DNA of 7,901 bases from Mucilaginibacter sp. (GCA_025934475.1 JAICXZ010000117.1:1-7901), one strand, 5' to 3'. Shown: positions 1 to 7,388, counted from the first letter of the stretch. Numbers and translations: made by a program. The notes: generated by a model from the sequence alone, not told the origin.

Positions 1-1366
1 CGAGCACCTTTTTCCATGTAAATTGCCTGTAACCATGTGTAAGCATTACCAGGTCGAGCTCTTTTAATTTTTCGTCGGTGACGTTGGTAAAATAATAGTT
101 TGGCTGCTCAATATTACCCTTCAGATCCGAAGTTAAAAGCAAGTCCGACAATATGGTGGTTTCATTATTTTCATCGACGGGTACTTTGCTTTCATCAGTC
201 ACTGATACAGAGAAATGGCCGGCAGCGGTTGAATCGGCAGTTGTGCTTGCGTTCAGCTTTATCGTTACTTTGTCCTTTATCTTATAAGCTGTTTTTTCAG
301 GATCGATATTAAGCTTCAACTGATCGAATTTCTGTATGAATATCAGTCGTTCGCATAAAGGCTCCGCATCCGGCGAAAAGAGCGTTATCCTTGCTACCCC
401 GGTAAATAGACGCCTTTTTATAAGATCCATCGCAATCATCGGGCTATCCAGTTTGCAGTTTACGGTTGACGCATATCCGCCAGACCAAATCAATACCGTA
501 TACTCTTTCCCTTTGTTAGCCTCGAAATATTCTTTATTCGCTACAATCCTTATCGGGGCATGCTGAATAGAATCATTATTGATCGTCATACCTATTCCTG
601 CAGTGTTTGCCTGGGGAAGCTGGATTTTATCTTTACTGCCGTCTGCATAGGTTATGTGGGCCGTGTAGGTGCGGCCATATTCGGGTAATAAATTGAAATA
701 CCCCATGCCCAGGTGCGTTGACGAGACAGCAGCAATTTGCTTACCTGTATTATCTGTAATACTGCCTGTAACACCTATGCTTAGACCATTTGTACCGATC
801 GCCTTGAAAGCAACCTTTGATCTAATGCCAGCTACCAACTCGCCCCCTTCAGGGAAAAATTGCATGTCGGCTTTGGTATGAAGCTGTTTGGCGGTATTGC
901 TTTCGGATATTCGTTGCGGATGCAGATTGCCAACAGGAATTATCTTCTCAAAAGAAGCATCGGGGCCGTCGTTCTGCATCCAGCGTGTATAGGCACGCAC
1001 CCTGTAATTGCCGGCAGGCAACGAATCGGGAAGCGCGAAGTCGCCCCAGGTGATGCCATTCACTATTTGGAGCTTAATGGCTTTATCGATCTTGTTGGCA
1101 GTATTGATCAATTCTGCATGGAGTACGCCACTTAGCTGCGATAAATTATGCCGTTCGCCTATAGTTACATACGCCTTGAAGTAAATTGTATCCCCGGCAG
1201 CGTAGTATGGTTTGTCGAATTGCAGGTAAACTTTTTCGGAGATATGTTTAGTGACATAGCTCGTTAGTTTTCCAGTAATGTTGACTGATTGTTGCGCAAA
1301 TAATTTACTGTTACCCCATGCCAAAAGCAGGAATAAGATTGATAAGGTTAGTGTACGGAGTTTCAT
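1..1366 (-). CDS. Secreted MG2/macroglobulin-like domain protein, probably with a downstream TonB-plug-like region (partial, C-terminus outside window)
   Basis: I translated the minus strand from the ATG at 1366-1364 and found 455 codons open to the left edge. Residues 1-24 form a Sec signal peptide (Lys-Arg start, Leu-rich core, cleavage after LFA, before QQ). Residues 45-59 hold the hallmark KVYLQFDKPYYAAGD of MG2-like domains, and a mostly beta region follows to about 150. Other recurring family motifs are QFFPEGGE (169-176), PLCERLIF (336-343), FSVSVTDE (385-392), LTSDLKG...EQPNYYF (411-426) and LTHGYRQFTW (442-451). Known family members are roughly 750-950 residues, and many end in a TonB-receptor-plug-like domain, which would lie outside this window. 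The role is unknown; an outer-membrane-associated or periplasmic place is inferred from the signal peptide. The start lacks a Shine-Dalgarno, as is usual in this phylum. The gene is divergent from the M1 peptidase gene. Confidence 0.88.
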   Translation of the reverse strand, partial: MKLRTLTLSILFLLLAWGNSKLFAQQSVNITGKLTSYVTKHISEKVYLQFDKPYYAAGDTIYFKAYVTIGERHNLSQLSGVLHAELINTANKIDKAIKLQIVNGITWGDFALPDSLPAGNYRVRAYTRWMQNDGPDASFEKIIPVGNLHPQRISESNTAKQLHTKADMQFFPEGGELVAGIRSKVAFKAIGTNGLSIGVTGSITDNTGKQIAAVSSTHLGMGYFNLLPEYGRTYTAHITYADGSKDKIQLPQANTAGIGMTINNDSIQHAPIRIVANKEYFEANKGKEYTVLIWSGGYASTVNCKLDSPMIAMDLIKRRLFTGVARITLFSPDAEPLCERLIFIQKFDQLKLNIDPEKTAYKIKDKVTIKLNASTTADSTAAGHFSVSVTDESKVPVDENNETTILSDLLLTSDLKGNIEQPNYYFTNVTDEKLKELDLVMLTHGYRQFTWKKVL

Positions 1367-1612
1367 AACAGATGATTAATTGGTTCACCAGAGTTGTGAT
1401 TCAAAGGTTAAGACAAACTGGCGAATGGGAAACAGGTACTTGTTGTTGAATTAAAGTTAAGTATTAGCAAAGCGGTTCACAACGTCAATGATTCGTTAAT
1501 TATTTAATTCTGACTGATAAGTCATTATCGCCTTTTAGGTAACAATTATTTTACCCGTTAGCCAATTCTCTAATTTATACTAACTTGCGCCTCAATTTTT
1601 AACTAAACTCAA
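1367..1612. promoter_or_regulatory. Divergent intergenic region with two weak promoter candidates
   Basis: These 246 bases separate two divergently read secreted-protein genes, so both promoters should lie here. On the minus strand AACCTTTG (complement of 1402-1409) matches the Bacteroidota -7 consensus TAnnTTTG at seven of eight positions and sits about 36 bases before the minus-strand ATG, but no clear TTG lies 19-21 bases upstream. On the plus strand TAACTTGC (1581-1588) matches six of eight positions, with TTA rather than TTG 20 bases upstream. The region is AT-rich. I see no small ORF, RNA gene or strong hairpin in it. The assignment of specific elements is inference. Confidence 0.3.
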
Positions 1613-3661
1613 ATGAAATTTAGATTTATAGCCAATCTTTCAATGGCTTTGCTGGTTATTGCCGGTGCTGCGAAAGCACAGCAAACTAATGCGCCAGCTC
1701 CGGTTTCGCCTCCTGCAACCAACGCGCAGCCTGCGGCACAACAAGCCGGTTCCAATTCAGTGTATGATTACCATGAAACTTTTGGACCTCCGTTTTATTC
1801 AAAAAACGGTAATGAGTTCAGAGCGTCTGACGGCGCCCCAGGTGCAAAGTATTGGCAGAACCGCGCCGATTACCAGTTAACCGCGCGTTTGGATGACCAG
1901 AAAAATGAGATCACCGGGTCAGAAATATTGACCTATACCAACAATAGTCCGCAAAAGCTTGGCTTCCTGTGGATGCAGCTTGACCAGAACCTGTTTCGCC
2001 AGGATTCGCGCGGAACAGCCATTGTGCCGTGGGTGGGTAACCCTCCAAAGCAACAAAGCCGCAACTGGGGTCGCGGACAAGTTTTTGACGCAGGCGACAA
2101 GATCAGATCGGTACAGCTGATCAACGCTAAAGGTGCAGCAACGGAATTAAAATACATCATCAGCGACACTCGTATGGAGGTGTTTTTGCCATATGACGTT
2201 GCTGCAAACGGTGGGCAGGTAAAAGTGAAGATCGAATGGTCTTTCATCTCGCCAAATTACGGGTCTGACCGCATGGGTATACAAGATACCAAGAATGGAA
2301 AGATATTCCAGGTAGCGCAATGGTACCCGCGCATGTGTGTATACGACGATGTACTTGGATGGAACACCCAACCTTACACTGGTCCGGGCGAATTCTATCT
2401 CGAGTATGGTGATTTCGATCTGAGCATCACCGCTCCGGCTAATCATATCGTTGTTGCGTCTGGTGAACTGCAGAATCCACAAGAAGTTTATACTCCGGAG
2501 CAGCAAAAGCGCTGGGCTGTGGCTGAAAAGAGCGAAAAGACTGTGATCATTCGTTCGGCTGCTGAGGTAACCGAGGCATCTTCCCGCCCCGCTAAAAAGG
2601 AACTGACCTGGCATTTCAAAATTAAGAATGCACGTGATGCTTCATGGGCATCTTCTGCATCATTTATCATTGATGCTGCTAAAATGGACCTGCCAAGCGG
2701 CAAGAAATCGATTGCTATTTCGGCCTACCCGGTTGAAAGCGATGGCAACGATGCCTGGGGCCGTTCGACTGAATATGTGAAGAAATCCATCGAATTCAAC
2801 TCAAAGCAATGGTTCGAGTTCCCTTACCCTGCTGCTACTGCGGTTGCCGGTATTGTTGGCGGCATGGAATATCCGGGTATTGTATTCTGCGGCTATAAAG
2901 CTAAAGGCGGGAGTTTGTGGGGAGTAAACGACCATGAGTTTGGCCACACCTGGTTCCCGATGATCGTAGGTTCCAACGAGCGTCTCTATGGCTGGATGGA
3001 CGAAGGCTTCAACACCTTCATCAATACCCTGTCAACTTACGATTTCAACAACGGCGAATATAGACGCGGCCCGGCTGATATGCACCGTGCAGGGCAAGTA
3101 TTTACACGTCCCGGACTTGAACCAATGCTGAGCCAGCCGGCAAATTTAAAAGAACGCAACACTGGTTTATTATTGTATGCCAAGCCAGGAGCTGGTCTAA
3201 CCATGCTGCGCGAGGAGATATTGGGCAAAGAGCGTTTCGATTTTGCTTTCAGAACTTACATAGCTCGCTGGGCATTCAAACACCCTACACCCGATGATTT
3301 CTTCCGTACTATGGAGAATGCCGGTGGCGAGAGTCTTCAGTGGTTCTGGAGGGGCTGGTTCCTTAACAATTGGCAGTTAGATGTGGCCGTGCGCGATGTT
3401 AAGTACATCGACAACGATCCGTCAAAAGGTGCGTTGATCACCATTGATAACCTGCAAAAGATGGCGATGCCGGTAATCGTCGAAATCAAAACAGTAAGCG
3501 GAAAAACCGATCGGGTAACATTGCCTGTTGAGATTTGGGAACGTAACAGTACCTGGACGTTCAAATATCCATCAACTGAAGCTATCCAATCGGTTACTTA
3601 TGATCCGGACAAAGTGTTTCCGGATATTAATTCTGATAACAACGTTTGGACAAAACAATAA
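1613..3661 (+). CDS. Secreted M1-family zinc metallopeptidase (aminopeptidase-like)
   Basis: A 682-residue protein predicted to cleave N-terminal residues from peptides outside the cytoplasm. Residues 1-22 are a signal peptide (cleavage after AKA, before QQ), followed by a Pro/Ala/Gln-rich linker to about residue 47 and the N-terminal beta domain. The catalytic centre is complete: HEFGH at 441-445 gives two zinc ligands and the general base Glu442, and Glu464 in WMDEGFN lies exactly 18 residues after His445, the M1 spacing HExxH-x18-E. Gly-Gly-Met-Glu-Tyr (416-420) replaces the usual GAMEN exopeptidase motif and keeps the Glu that binds the substrate amino group. Tyr522 in LLLYAKPG is a candidate transition-state tyrosine. 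The segment after about residue 560 is short and beta-rich, with no long ERAP1-type C-terminal helical domain. The start is fixed by the signal peptide; there is no Shine-Dalgarno. Substrate specificity cannot be read from the sequence. Confidence 0.93.
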   Translation: MKFRFIANLSMALLVIAGAAKAQQTNAPAPVSPPATNAQPAAQQAGSNSVYDYHETFGPPFYSKNGNEFRASDGAPGAKYWQNRADYQLTARLDDQKNEITGSEILTYTNNSPQKLGFLWMQLDQNLFRQDSRGTAIVPWVGNPPKQQSRNWGRGQVFDAGDKIRSVQLINAKGAATELKYIISDTRMEVFLPYDVAANGGQVKVKIEWSFISPNYGSDRMGIQDTKNGKIFQVAQWYPRMCVYDDVLGWNTQPYTGPGEFYLEYGDFDLSITAPANHIVVASGELQNPQEVYTPEQQKRWAVAEKSEKTVIIRSAAEVTEASSRPAKKELTWHFKIKNARDASWASSASFIIDAAKMDLPSGKKSIAISAYPVESDGNDAWGRSTEYVKKSIEFNSKQWFEFPYPAATAVAGIVGGMEYPGIVFCGYKAKGGSLWGVNDHEFGHTWFPMIVGSNERLYGWMDEGFNTFINTLSTYDFNNGEYRRGPADMHRAGQVFTRPGLEPMLSQPANLKERNTGLLLYAKPGAGLTMLREEILGKERFDFAFRTYIARWAFKHPTPDDFFRTMENAGGESLQWFWRGWFLNNWQLDVAVRDVKYIDNDPSKGALITIDNLQKMAMPVIVEIKTVSGKTDRVTLPVEIWERNSTWTFKYPSTEAIQSVTYDPDKVFPDINSDNNVWTKQ

Positions 3662-3667
3662 AATAGT

Positions 3668-3697
3668 AAAAACCCGGTCTTGGCCGGGTTTTTTTTT
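3668..3697 (+). terminator. Rho-independent terminator of the M1 peptidase gene
   Basis: A perfect 10-bp stem, AAAAACCCGG (3668-3677) with CCGGGTTTTT (3684-3693), closes a six-base loop TCTTGG and runs into nine consecutive T residues (3689-3697). It begins seven bases after the peptidase stop codon. The A-run on the left arm could let it act in the other direction, but no minus-strand gene ends here. Confidence 0.93.
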
Positions 3698-3793
3698 GCC
3701 AATGGATCAGGTAAGTGTTAAATTCAAAACTATCTGGCACAAAATGAACTTTTAGTTATAAATACCCTATATTTAAATATCTATCTTATCTAT

Positions 3794-4483
3794 ATGAATA
3801 TTAAATGCCGAATCGTTCTGTTTTTGCTGTTCCTCAGCAGCGGAGTCTATGCGCAAACCCTTGTTAAAGGCGTAGTTGTAGAATCGGGCAGCGGCATCAA
3901 ACTCGATAACGTGTTTGTCCGCGATCTTTCAAACAAGCAGGCTACACTGACTGATAAACAGGGCCGGTTCCAAATAAATACCGAAACGGGACACCTTCTC
4001 ATTTTTTCGTCGCCGGGCTATATTGCTGATACCTTATATGTGGTCGACTTGAGTCAAAAACACGTCGAGATGAAAAATCAGCCCATTAGCCTGCGCGAGG
4101 TGAACATTACGGCTACCCGTACCACTAATTTCGATCCGCATAAGGAATATCCTGATGTGTATGAAAAAGCGAAGGTTTATCCTTTATCGCCGTCGACATG
4201 GTTTGGGCACGAGGCCAAGAACGCAAGAAGGCTTAAGCGGTACTTCCAAAGCGAAGCAGAAGAAAGGCAGGTGGACAAAGTGTTTAACCGTACTTACGTA
4301 GGGAGCCTGGTGCCATTGAAAGGGCAGGACCTGGAAGATTTTATGACGCTATATCGCCCCAGCTACAAATATATCATAAGCAATAACCGCGAATCGATGG
4401 CCGTTTACGTGAACGATTCCTACAAAAAGTATGTGGCGTTACCTCCCGATAAACGGCATATACAGCCGCTGGTTAGTCAGTAA
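3794..4483 (+). CDS. Secreted protein with one CarboxypepD_reg-like domain, function unknown
   Basis: A 229-residue protein. Residues 1-20 are a signal peptide (cleavage after VYA, before QT). Residues 24-83 read as a carboxypeptidase regulatory-like beta-sandwich: VKGVVVESGSG, then LDNVFVRD, the TLTDKQGRFQI turn, and FSSPGYIADT. The stretch LREVNITATR (100-109) resembles the linker that in SusC/TonB-dependent receptors joins this domain to the plug, yet here no plug or barrel follows. The C-terminal 120 residues are charged and rich in Tyr and Lys/Arg, and I do not recognise them. Stand-alone proteins of this type are frequent in Bacteroidota and lack a known function. A weak -7 candidate TATATTTA (3768-3775) lies 18 bases before the ATG; there is no Shine-Dalgarno. 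The strong terminator upstream means it is probably transcribed separately from the peptidase. Confidence 0.82.
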   Translation: MNIKCRIVLFLLFLSSGVYAQTLVKGVVVESGSGIKLDNVFVRDLSNKQATLTDKQGRFQINTETGHLLIFSSPGYIADTLYVVDLSQKHVEMKNQPISLREVNITATRTTNFDPHKEYPDVYEKAKVYPLSPSTWFGHEAKNARRLKRYFQSEAEERQVDKVFNRTYVGSLVPLKGQDLEDFMTLYRPSYKYIISNNRESMAVYVNDSYKKYVALPPDKRHIQPLVSQ

Positions 4484-4486
4484 ATT

Positions 4487-4557
4487 TTTGTCCATAGACC
4501 ATCCTCGGTAGTCCTTGACAAAGCGTGTTACTATGGTCTATAGACCATGGACAAATT
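4487..4557. repeat. Nested palindromic intergenic repeat (ATGGTCTA/TAGACCAT units)
   Basis: The left arm TTTGTCCATAGACCAT (4487-4502) is the reverse complement of the right arm (4533-4555) except that the right arm carries seven extra bases, AGACCAT. Those extra bases turn the inner part of the right arm into a perfect 16-bp palindrome, ATGGTCTATAGACCAT (4533-4548). The outer pair TTTGTCCAT (4487-4495) and ATGGACAAA (4547-4555) is perfect. A loop of about 30 bases separates the arms. It begins three bases after the stop codon of the preceding gene and could fold in RNA, but no T-run follows, so an ordinary terminator is unlikely. A degenerate further unit, GTCCTATGG, occurs at 4573-4581. Confidence 0.7.
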
Positions 4558-4614
4558 CGCACAAACAAAACTGTCCTATGGAAGCTTATAGTTGTATACC
4601 AACATTCTACAACT

Positions 4615-4755
4615 ATGAAAAAGAAGATCATAAGCATGATTACACTTGCAGCTATGTGTACCGTGTTGTTTACCAGCTGTGCAGCAAAGCACGAAGTGCC
4701 ACCACCGCCACCACCAGGAGCTCCGGCGCCACCACCTCCTCCGCCATCAAGGTAA
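4615..4755 (+). CDS. Poly-proline mini-lipoprotein, 46 residues, function unknown
   Basis: Starting at ATG 4615 the product has a three-lysine N-terminus, a hydrophobic stretch (residues 5-20) and Cys22 in the context LFTSCAA, a lipobox-like signal-peptidase II site. After a short spacer (AAKHEV) the mature part is almost only proline: six Pro, GAPA, six Pro, Ser, Arg. The mature peptide would be about 25 residues, anchored by lipid in the envelope. The in-frame ATG at 4525 would add 30 residues before the signal peptide and run through the palindrome, so I prefer 4615. A -7-like TATAGTTG (4587-4594) lies 21 bases before the ATG without a clear -33 element; there is no Shine-Dalgarno. Runs of prolines stall ribosomes, so translation should depend on EF-P (known for EF-P, inferred here). 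Function unknown; small size keeps confidence moderate. Confidence 0.68.
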   Translation: MKKKIISMITLAAMCTVLFTSCAAKHEVPPPPPPGAPAPPPPPPSR

Positions 4756-4781
4756 GGATGATTATAACGATTATTAATATT

Positions 4782-4830
4782 GATTACACCGATTGACTTT
4801 TGACTCGAAATACAGTTAATCGGTGTAATC
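4782..4830. terminator. 17-bp stem-loop between convergent genes, possible bidirectional terminator
   Basis: GATTACACCGATTGACT (4782-4798) pairs with AGTTAATCGGTGTAATC (4814-4830) over 17 positions, 16 Watson-Crick and one G-U, around a 15-base loop. It lies 26 bases after the mini-lipoprotein stop and 18 bases beyond the end of the oppositely read DUF885 gene, the right place to end both transcripts. The tract on the plus-strand side (TTTCCTTTAT) is T-rich but broken, so it is weaker than the terminator at 3668-3697. The stem unit GTGTAATC recurs at 4843-4850, which points to an element of a repeat family and not only a terminator. Confidence 0.6.
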
Positions 4831-4848
4831 TTTCCTTTATCAGTGTAA

Positions 4849-6597
4849 TCAATTTCCTAAAACATCGCCCCAGGTGCTTTTGTCTTTTAATAGCTTTTCG
4901 CGCAGGAAGCGTATTTGCGGCATGCCGTTATCAAGCATCAGGTCATGAAACTTTTTTAGTGAGAAATTGGCGCCTTCCTGCTTTTCATAGTCTGCCCTCA
5001 GTTTCAATATTTCCAGTTTACCGATGGTATAGAAGAGATAGCCCGGATCAAATGTTCCGCGTAAAGCTTCTTGTCTCGATGGCTTATCTCCCTGGTACCA
5101 GTTGTCCATAAAGAACTTAGTTGCGTCATCCACAGACATGCCCTGGCAATGTGTCTTGACAGATACACACAGGCGGCACAAACGCAGTAATGCATCGCCC
5201 GACTGAGCCAGCCTGTATTTTGCAGCAATCACGGGATCACCATTATGTCCATAGCCTTCATCGGCCATCATCTTTTCGCAATAATGGGCCCAGCCTTCTA
5301 TAAATGCGTAGCTGCCAAATATCTTTTCAATTTTGCTGGCTTTGGAAGCATTAAGGTGCATAAACTGGGTGTAATGACCCGGATAAGCTTCATGGATAGT
5401 TACGTTGTCGGTTGTGTAGTAGTCGAACTGGCGCAGCCAGTCCTCTTTTTGCTGCGGCGACCATTTAGGATCGACTGGTGTGATGTAATAAAAAGCTTCG
5501 GTTGCAACAGTTTCAAAAGGGCCGGGATCGTCATTTGAAGCGGTGCTGGTGGCCCGCGCAAATTCAGGCGTTTCTTTTACAATCACCCGCCTTTCGGTAG
5601 GCAGGGTTACGATATTTTTGTCAACCAGAAATTGTCGTATCAGCTCCAGGTGTTTTTTGGCTTCCGGTATCAGGTTCTCTGCAGTCGGGTGTTCCTTTTG
5701 CAAATCGTGGTATACATCCACCGGCTTTTTATTGGGGTTGATGATCTTCGCAGCAGCGTTGAAAGCAGCCTGTTCCTTTTTTAACTCGCTCAGGCCCAGC
5801 TCCAATACCTTTTCGGGCGACATAGTAACGCCTTCGCTGTATAACAGCATTTTGCGATAATTTTCGCGGCCGATAGCATAGTTATTATTGGCCTTGGGTA
5901 GTTTTTCTTTTTGAAGCCATGTAGCGAAATCGTTGGTGGCATCAATGGCTAGTTTGTTCGAAGCCTCGAATGCCTTCATCAGTGAATCGTTCTTCACATC
6001 TTTTAAAGCGACCTTTAAATCACCCTTCAAAAATGAAACCGTGCCTTGTGCAATTTGAATGGCCAGTTCAACGTGTGGTTTAGCCAGTGTATCGTCGAGC
6101 GTTTTCTTTGCTTCGGCAAGTATAGCCGGTGTTTGCTTTTCTATTGCTATGATAGATTTGAGACGATTTTCAATCGGAGCAAAGGCACGTTTAACGTATA
6201 TGCTTACATCGGCTGTATTAGCGTACTGCATCGGGTTCCGGTAAAGCACCCGCGTATCTATCATGCCAGATATTTCGCTATTTATGCCTGAACGAAGCAT
6301 CCGGTAGTCGATAAAGGCCTCATGGCTAAGCGAGGACGTGTCAATCGTCGCCATCTTTTGATCAAAATTCTTCAGCCGGGCAATCTCTTTGGCGATCGAC
6401 GCTTTGCTGATGTCGGTCATTTTGCCATCGTATTGATGGAAGCCGAGCGCAGTGCCCAGTGTTGGCCGCCAATCAAGATACCCTTTAATATAATCTTCAG
6501 ATAGCTTTTGGAAGGCCTCGTCGGCATTTGTATTGGATTGGTGGGTGCAGCTAAAACAGATCAGCAAAGCCAGAAGAATGGTCAATCTCTTTTTCAT
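4849..6597 (-). CDS. DUF885 family lipoprotein, predicted peptidase-like enzyme
   Basis: A 582-residue protein with a lipoprotein signal: MKKR start, hydrophobic core, and Cys17 in CFSCTH as the lipidation site. The body matches the DUF885 family, which is treated as a zinc-peptidase-like group, mostly helical. Diagnostic motifs are HEAYPGH at 402-408, EGWAHYCE at 434-441 and RLCRLCVSVKTH at 472-483; together they resemble a metal site with His402, Glu403, His408 and perhaps Glu434, though these assignments are inference. The N-terminal region DYIKGYLDWRPTLGTALGFHQYDG (from residue 35) is also typical of the family. Length fits full-size members (about 550-620), so it looks intact. The ATG at 6597 is set by the signal peptide. 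No convincing promoter was found in the 130 bases upstream, so readthrough from the XRE gene on the same strand is possible. Confidence 0.88.
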   Translation of the reverse strand: MKKRLTILLALLICFSCTHQSNTNADEAFQKLSEDYIKGYLDWRPTLGTALGFHQYDGKMTDISKASIAKEIARLKNFDQKMATIDTSSLSHEAFIDYRMLRSGINSEISGMIDTRVLYRNPMQYANTADVSIYVKRAFAPIENRLKSIIAIEKQTPAILAEAKKTLDDTLAKPHVELAIQIAQGTVSFLKGDLKVALKDVKNDSLMKAFEASNKLAIDATNDFATWLQKEKLPKANNNYAIGRENYRKMLLYSEGVTMSPEKVLELGLSELKKEQAAFNAAAKIINPNKKPVDVYHDLQKEHPTAENLIPEAKKHLELIRQFLVDKNIVTLPTERRVIVKETPEFARATSTASNDDPGPFETVATEAFYYITPVDPKWSPQQKEDWLRQFDYYTTDNVTIHEAYPGHYTQFMHLNASKASKIEKIFGSYAFIEGWAHYCEKMMADEGYGHNGDPVIAAKYRLAQSGDALLRLCRLCVSVKTHCQGMSVDDATKFFMDNWYQGDKPSRQEALRGTFDPGYLFYTIGKLEILKLRADYEKQEGANFSLKKFHDLMLDNGMPQIRFLREKLLKDKSTWGDVLGN

Positions 6598-6727
6598 CCT
6601 GATTTAGGGTTGAAGGGGAAACGCTAAAATAAACAATATATCAGCAAAACGCTGTGTTGCCCCTTGGCTGCGTTAACCAATAAATGAATAAGTTTGAAAC
6701 CTGCAGATTAAATCTTTGCTGTAAGCG

Positions 6728-7090
6728 CTAGTGCCTGCTTACCGCAGTCTTATGTATCTCTTCAAACAGTTGTATCACCTTGCGCTGCAAATAAATGATC
6801 TCTTTCTCGGCATTGAGCAGATCCTTTTCCAGCTTGGCATACTCGGTCGAGATTACCGGCGGTATAGTTTTATCGTCGCTGAACAGACTGCTCAAATCGG
6901 TTCTGAATAATTGTGCAATCTGTTCCAGCCTTGATAGGTTTACGTCTGTAACACCAGTTTCTATCTTGGAATAGGCTGGTATTGAAATGTTTAGTTGTTC
7001 GGCTATAATTTGCTGGCTCCATTTGTTGTCTTCCCTCATGCGCCTAATCCTGCTGCCAACAGTGGTGTTCGTTCTGGTTTTAGTGACCAT
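6728..7090 (-). CDS. XRE-family helix-turn-helix regulator with C-terminal coiled coil
   Basis: A 120-residue cytoplasmic DNA-binding protein. Residues 12-66 form a lambda-repressor/Cro-type HTH_3 domain: VGSRIRRMREDNKWSQ begins it, SQQIIAEQLNI (25-35) is the second helix and SIPAYSKIETG (36-46) the recognition-helix region, followed by LSRLEQIAQLFRTDLSSLF. Residues 80-113 have spaced Leu/Ile and many Glu/Lys, which suggests a coiled coil for dimerisation. There is no ligand-binding or peptidase domain. It is divergent from the str operon and reads toward the DUF885 gene 130 bases further on. A promoter with an inverted repeat over its -7 element (7192-7225) suggests autoregulation, which is inference. 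Similar small regulators are common in Sphingobacteriaceae; targets are unknown. A toxin or partner gene is absent, so an antitoxin role is unlikely. Confidence 0.88.
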   Translation of the reverse strand: MVTKTRTNTTVGSRIRRMREDNKWSQQIIAEQLNISIPAYSKIETGVTDVNLSRLEQIAQLFRTDLSSLFSDDKTIPPVISTEYAKLEKDLLNAEKEIIYLQRKVIQLFEEIHKTAVSRH

Positions 7091-7191
7091 GTTTTGTGTT
7101 CAGTTTAAAAAATAGGAGAAATGCAGATTTTATTCCTAAAAGTTGTAACGCTAAGAATGTCTGCATGTTAAAATTAGTAAAAATCAATAAT

Positions 7192-7225
7192 GCAACAATT
7201 AATTTACAAAATTAATGTTTGTTGC
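7192..7225. promoter_or_regulatory. Inverted repeat, candidate operator for the XRE regulator
   Basis: The core ATTAATTT-ACA-AAATTAAT (7198-7216) is a perfect 8-bp inverted repeat centred on 7207 and covers the -7 hexamer region of the minus-strand promoter. Outside it, GCAACA (7192-7197) and TGTTGC (7220-7225) form a second pair, shifted by three bases. A further TGTTGC lies at 7231-7236, over the -33 region. Dimeric XRE proteins commonly bind such repeats and repress their own promoters. Binding here is inferred only from position and symmetry. Confidence 0.45.
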
Positions 7226-7238
7226 GCCAATGTTGCAA
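7207..7238 (-). promoter_or_regulatory. Bacteroidota-type promoter of the XRE regulator gene
   Basis: Read on the minus strand, TTG (complement of 7236-7238), 21 bases, then TAATTTTG (complement of 7207-7214) gives a full match to the -7 consensus TAnnTTTG with near-standard spacing. Transcription would start near 7200 and leave a leader of about 110 bases, which is long for a small regulator. Confidence 0.6.
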
Positions 7239-7357
7239 TGGTAATTTTCGTGGATGAGTTGAAATTATTCAACATATTAACATGATGAACCGGCTAACCT
7301 TAACCGGCGGGACCGAAATAGCGGCTTCGATTCCTCAAATAAAAAATCATCAACCGC

Positions 7358-7388
7358 TTGAAAATCAAAAAAGAAGTCCGTACTTTTG
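7358..7388 (+). promoter_or_regulatory. Bacteroidota-type promoter of the rpsL-rpsG operon
   Basis: TTG (7358-7360), a 20-base A-rich spacer and TACTTTTG (7381-7388) match the Bacteroidota sigma-factor consensus TTG-N19-20-TAnnTTTG completely. The start site would fall near 7394, giving a purine-rich leader of about 42 bases. A small hairpin, TCCCT-TAAAAT-AGGGA (7392-7407), would lie at or near the 5' end of the transcript. Confidence 0.85.

Noticed and set aside
860..1135. 91-residue plus-strand frame at 860-1135 and neighbouring short plus frames
   Set aside because: The opposite strand encodes the MG2-like protein with family motifs through the whole region; these frames are shadows.
2147..2614. 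155-residue open frame on the minus strand inside the M1 peptidase gene
   Set aside because: It overlaps a clear peptidase gene, has no recognisable domain and reads as the complement of that gene's codons.
4525..4755. Longer 76-residue version of the mini-lipoprotein starting at 4525
   Set aside because: It would place 30 residues before a well-formed lipoprotein signal peptide and translate through the palindrome; the ATG at 4615 fits a signal peptide start.
6689..6696. TAAGTTTG, a full -7 match on the plus strand
   Set aside because: The nearest TTG is 22 bases upstream, and it would only make an antisense RNA to the XRE gene; chance matches are expected in AT-rich DNA.
6721..6742. Inverted repeat GTAAGC/GCTTAC overlapping the XRE stop codon as a terminator
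   Set aside because: Only six base pairs, a ten-base loop and no T-run on the minus strand; it is too weak to call.
7290..7307. CCGGCTAA-CC-TTAACCGG as a hairpin or terminator
   Set aside because: It has one mismatch and a two-base loop and is not followed by T residues; a DNA-binding site is conceivable but unsupported.
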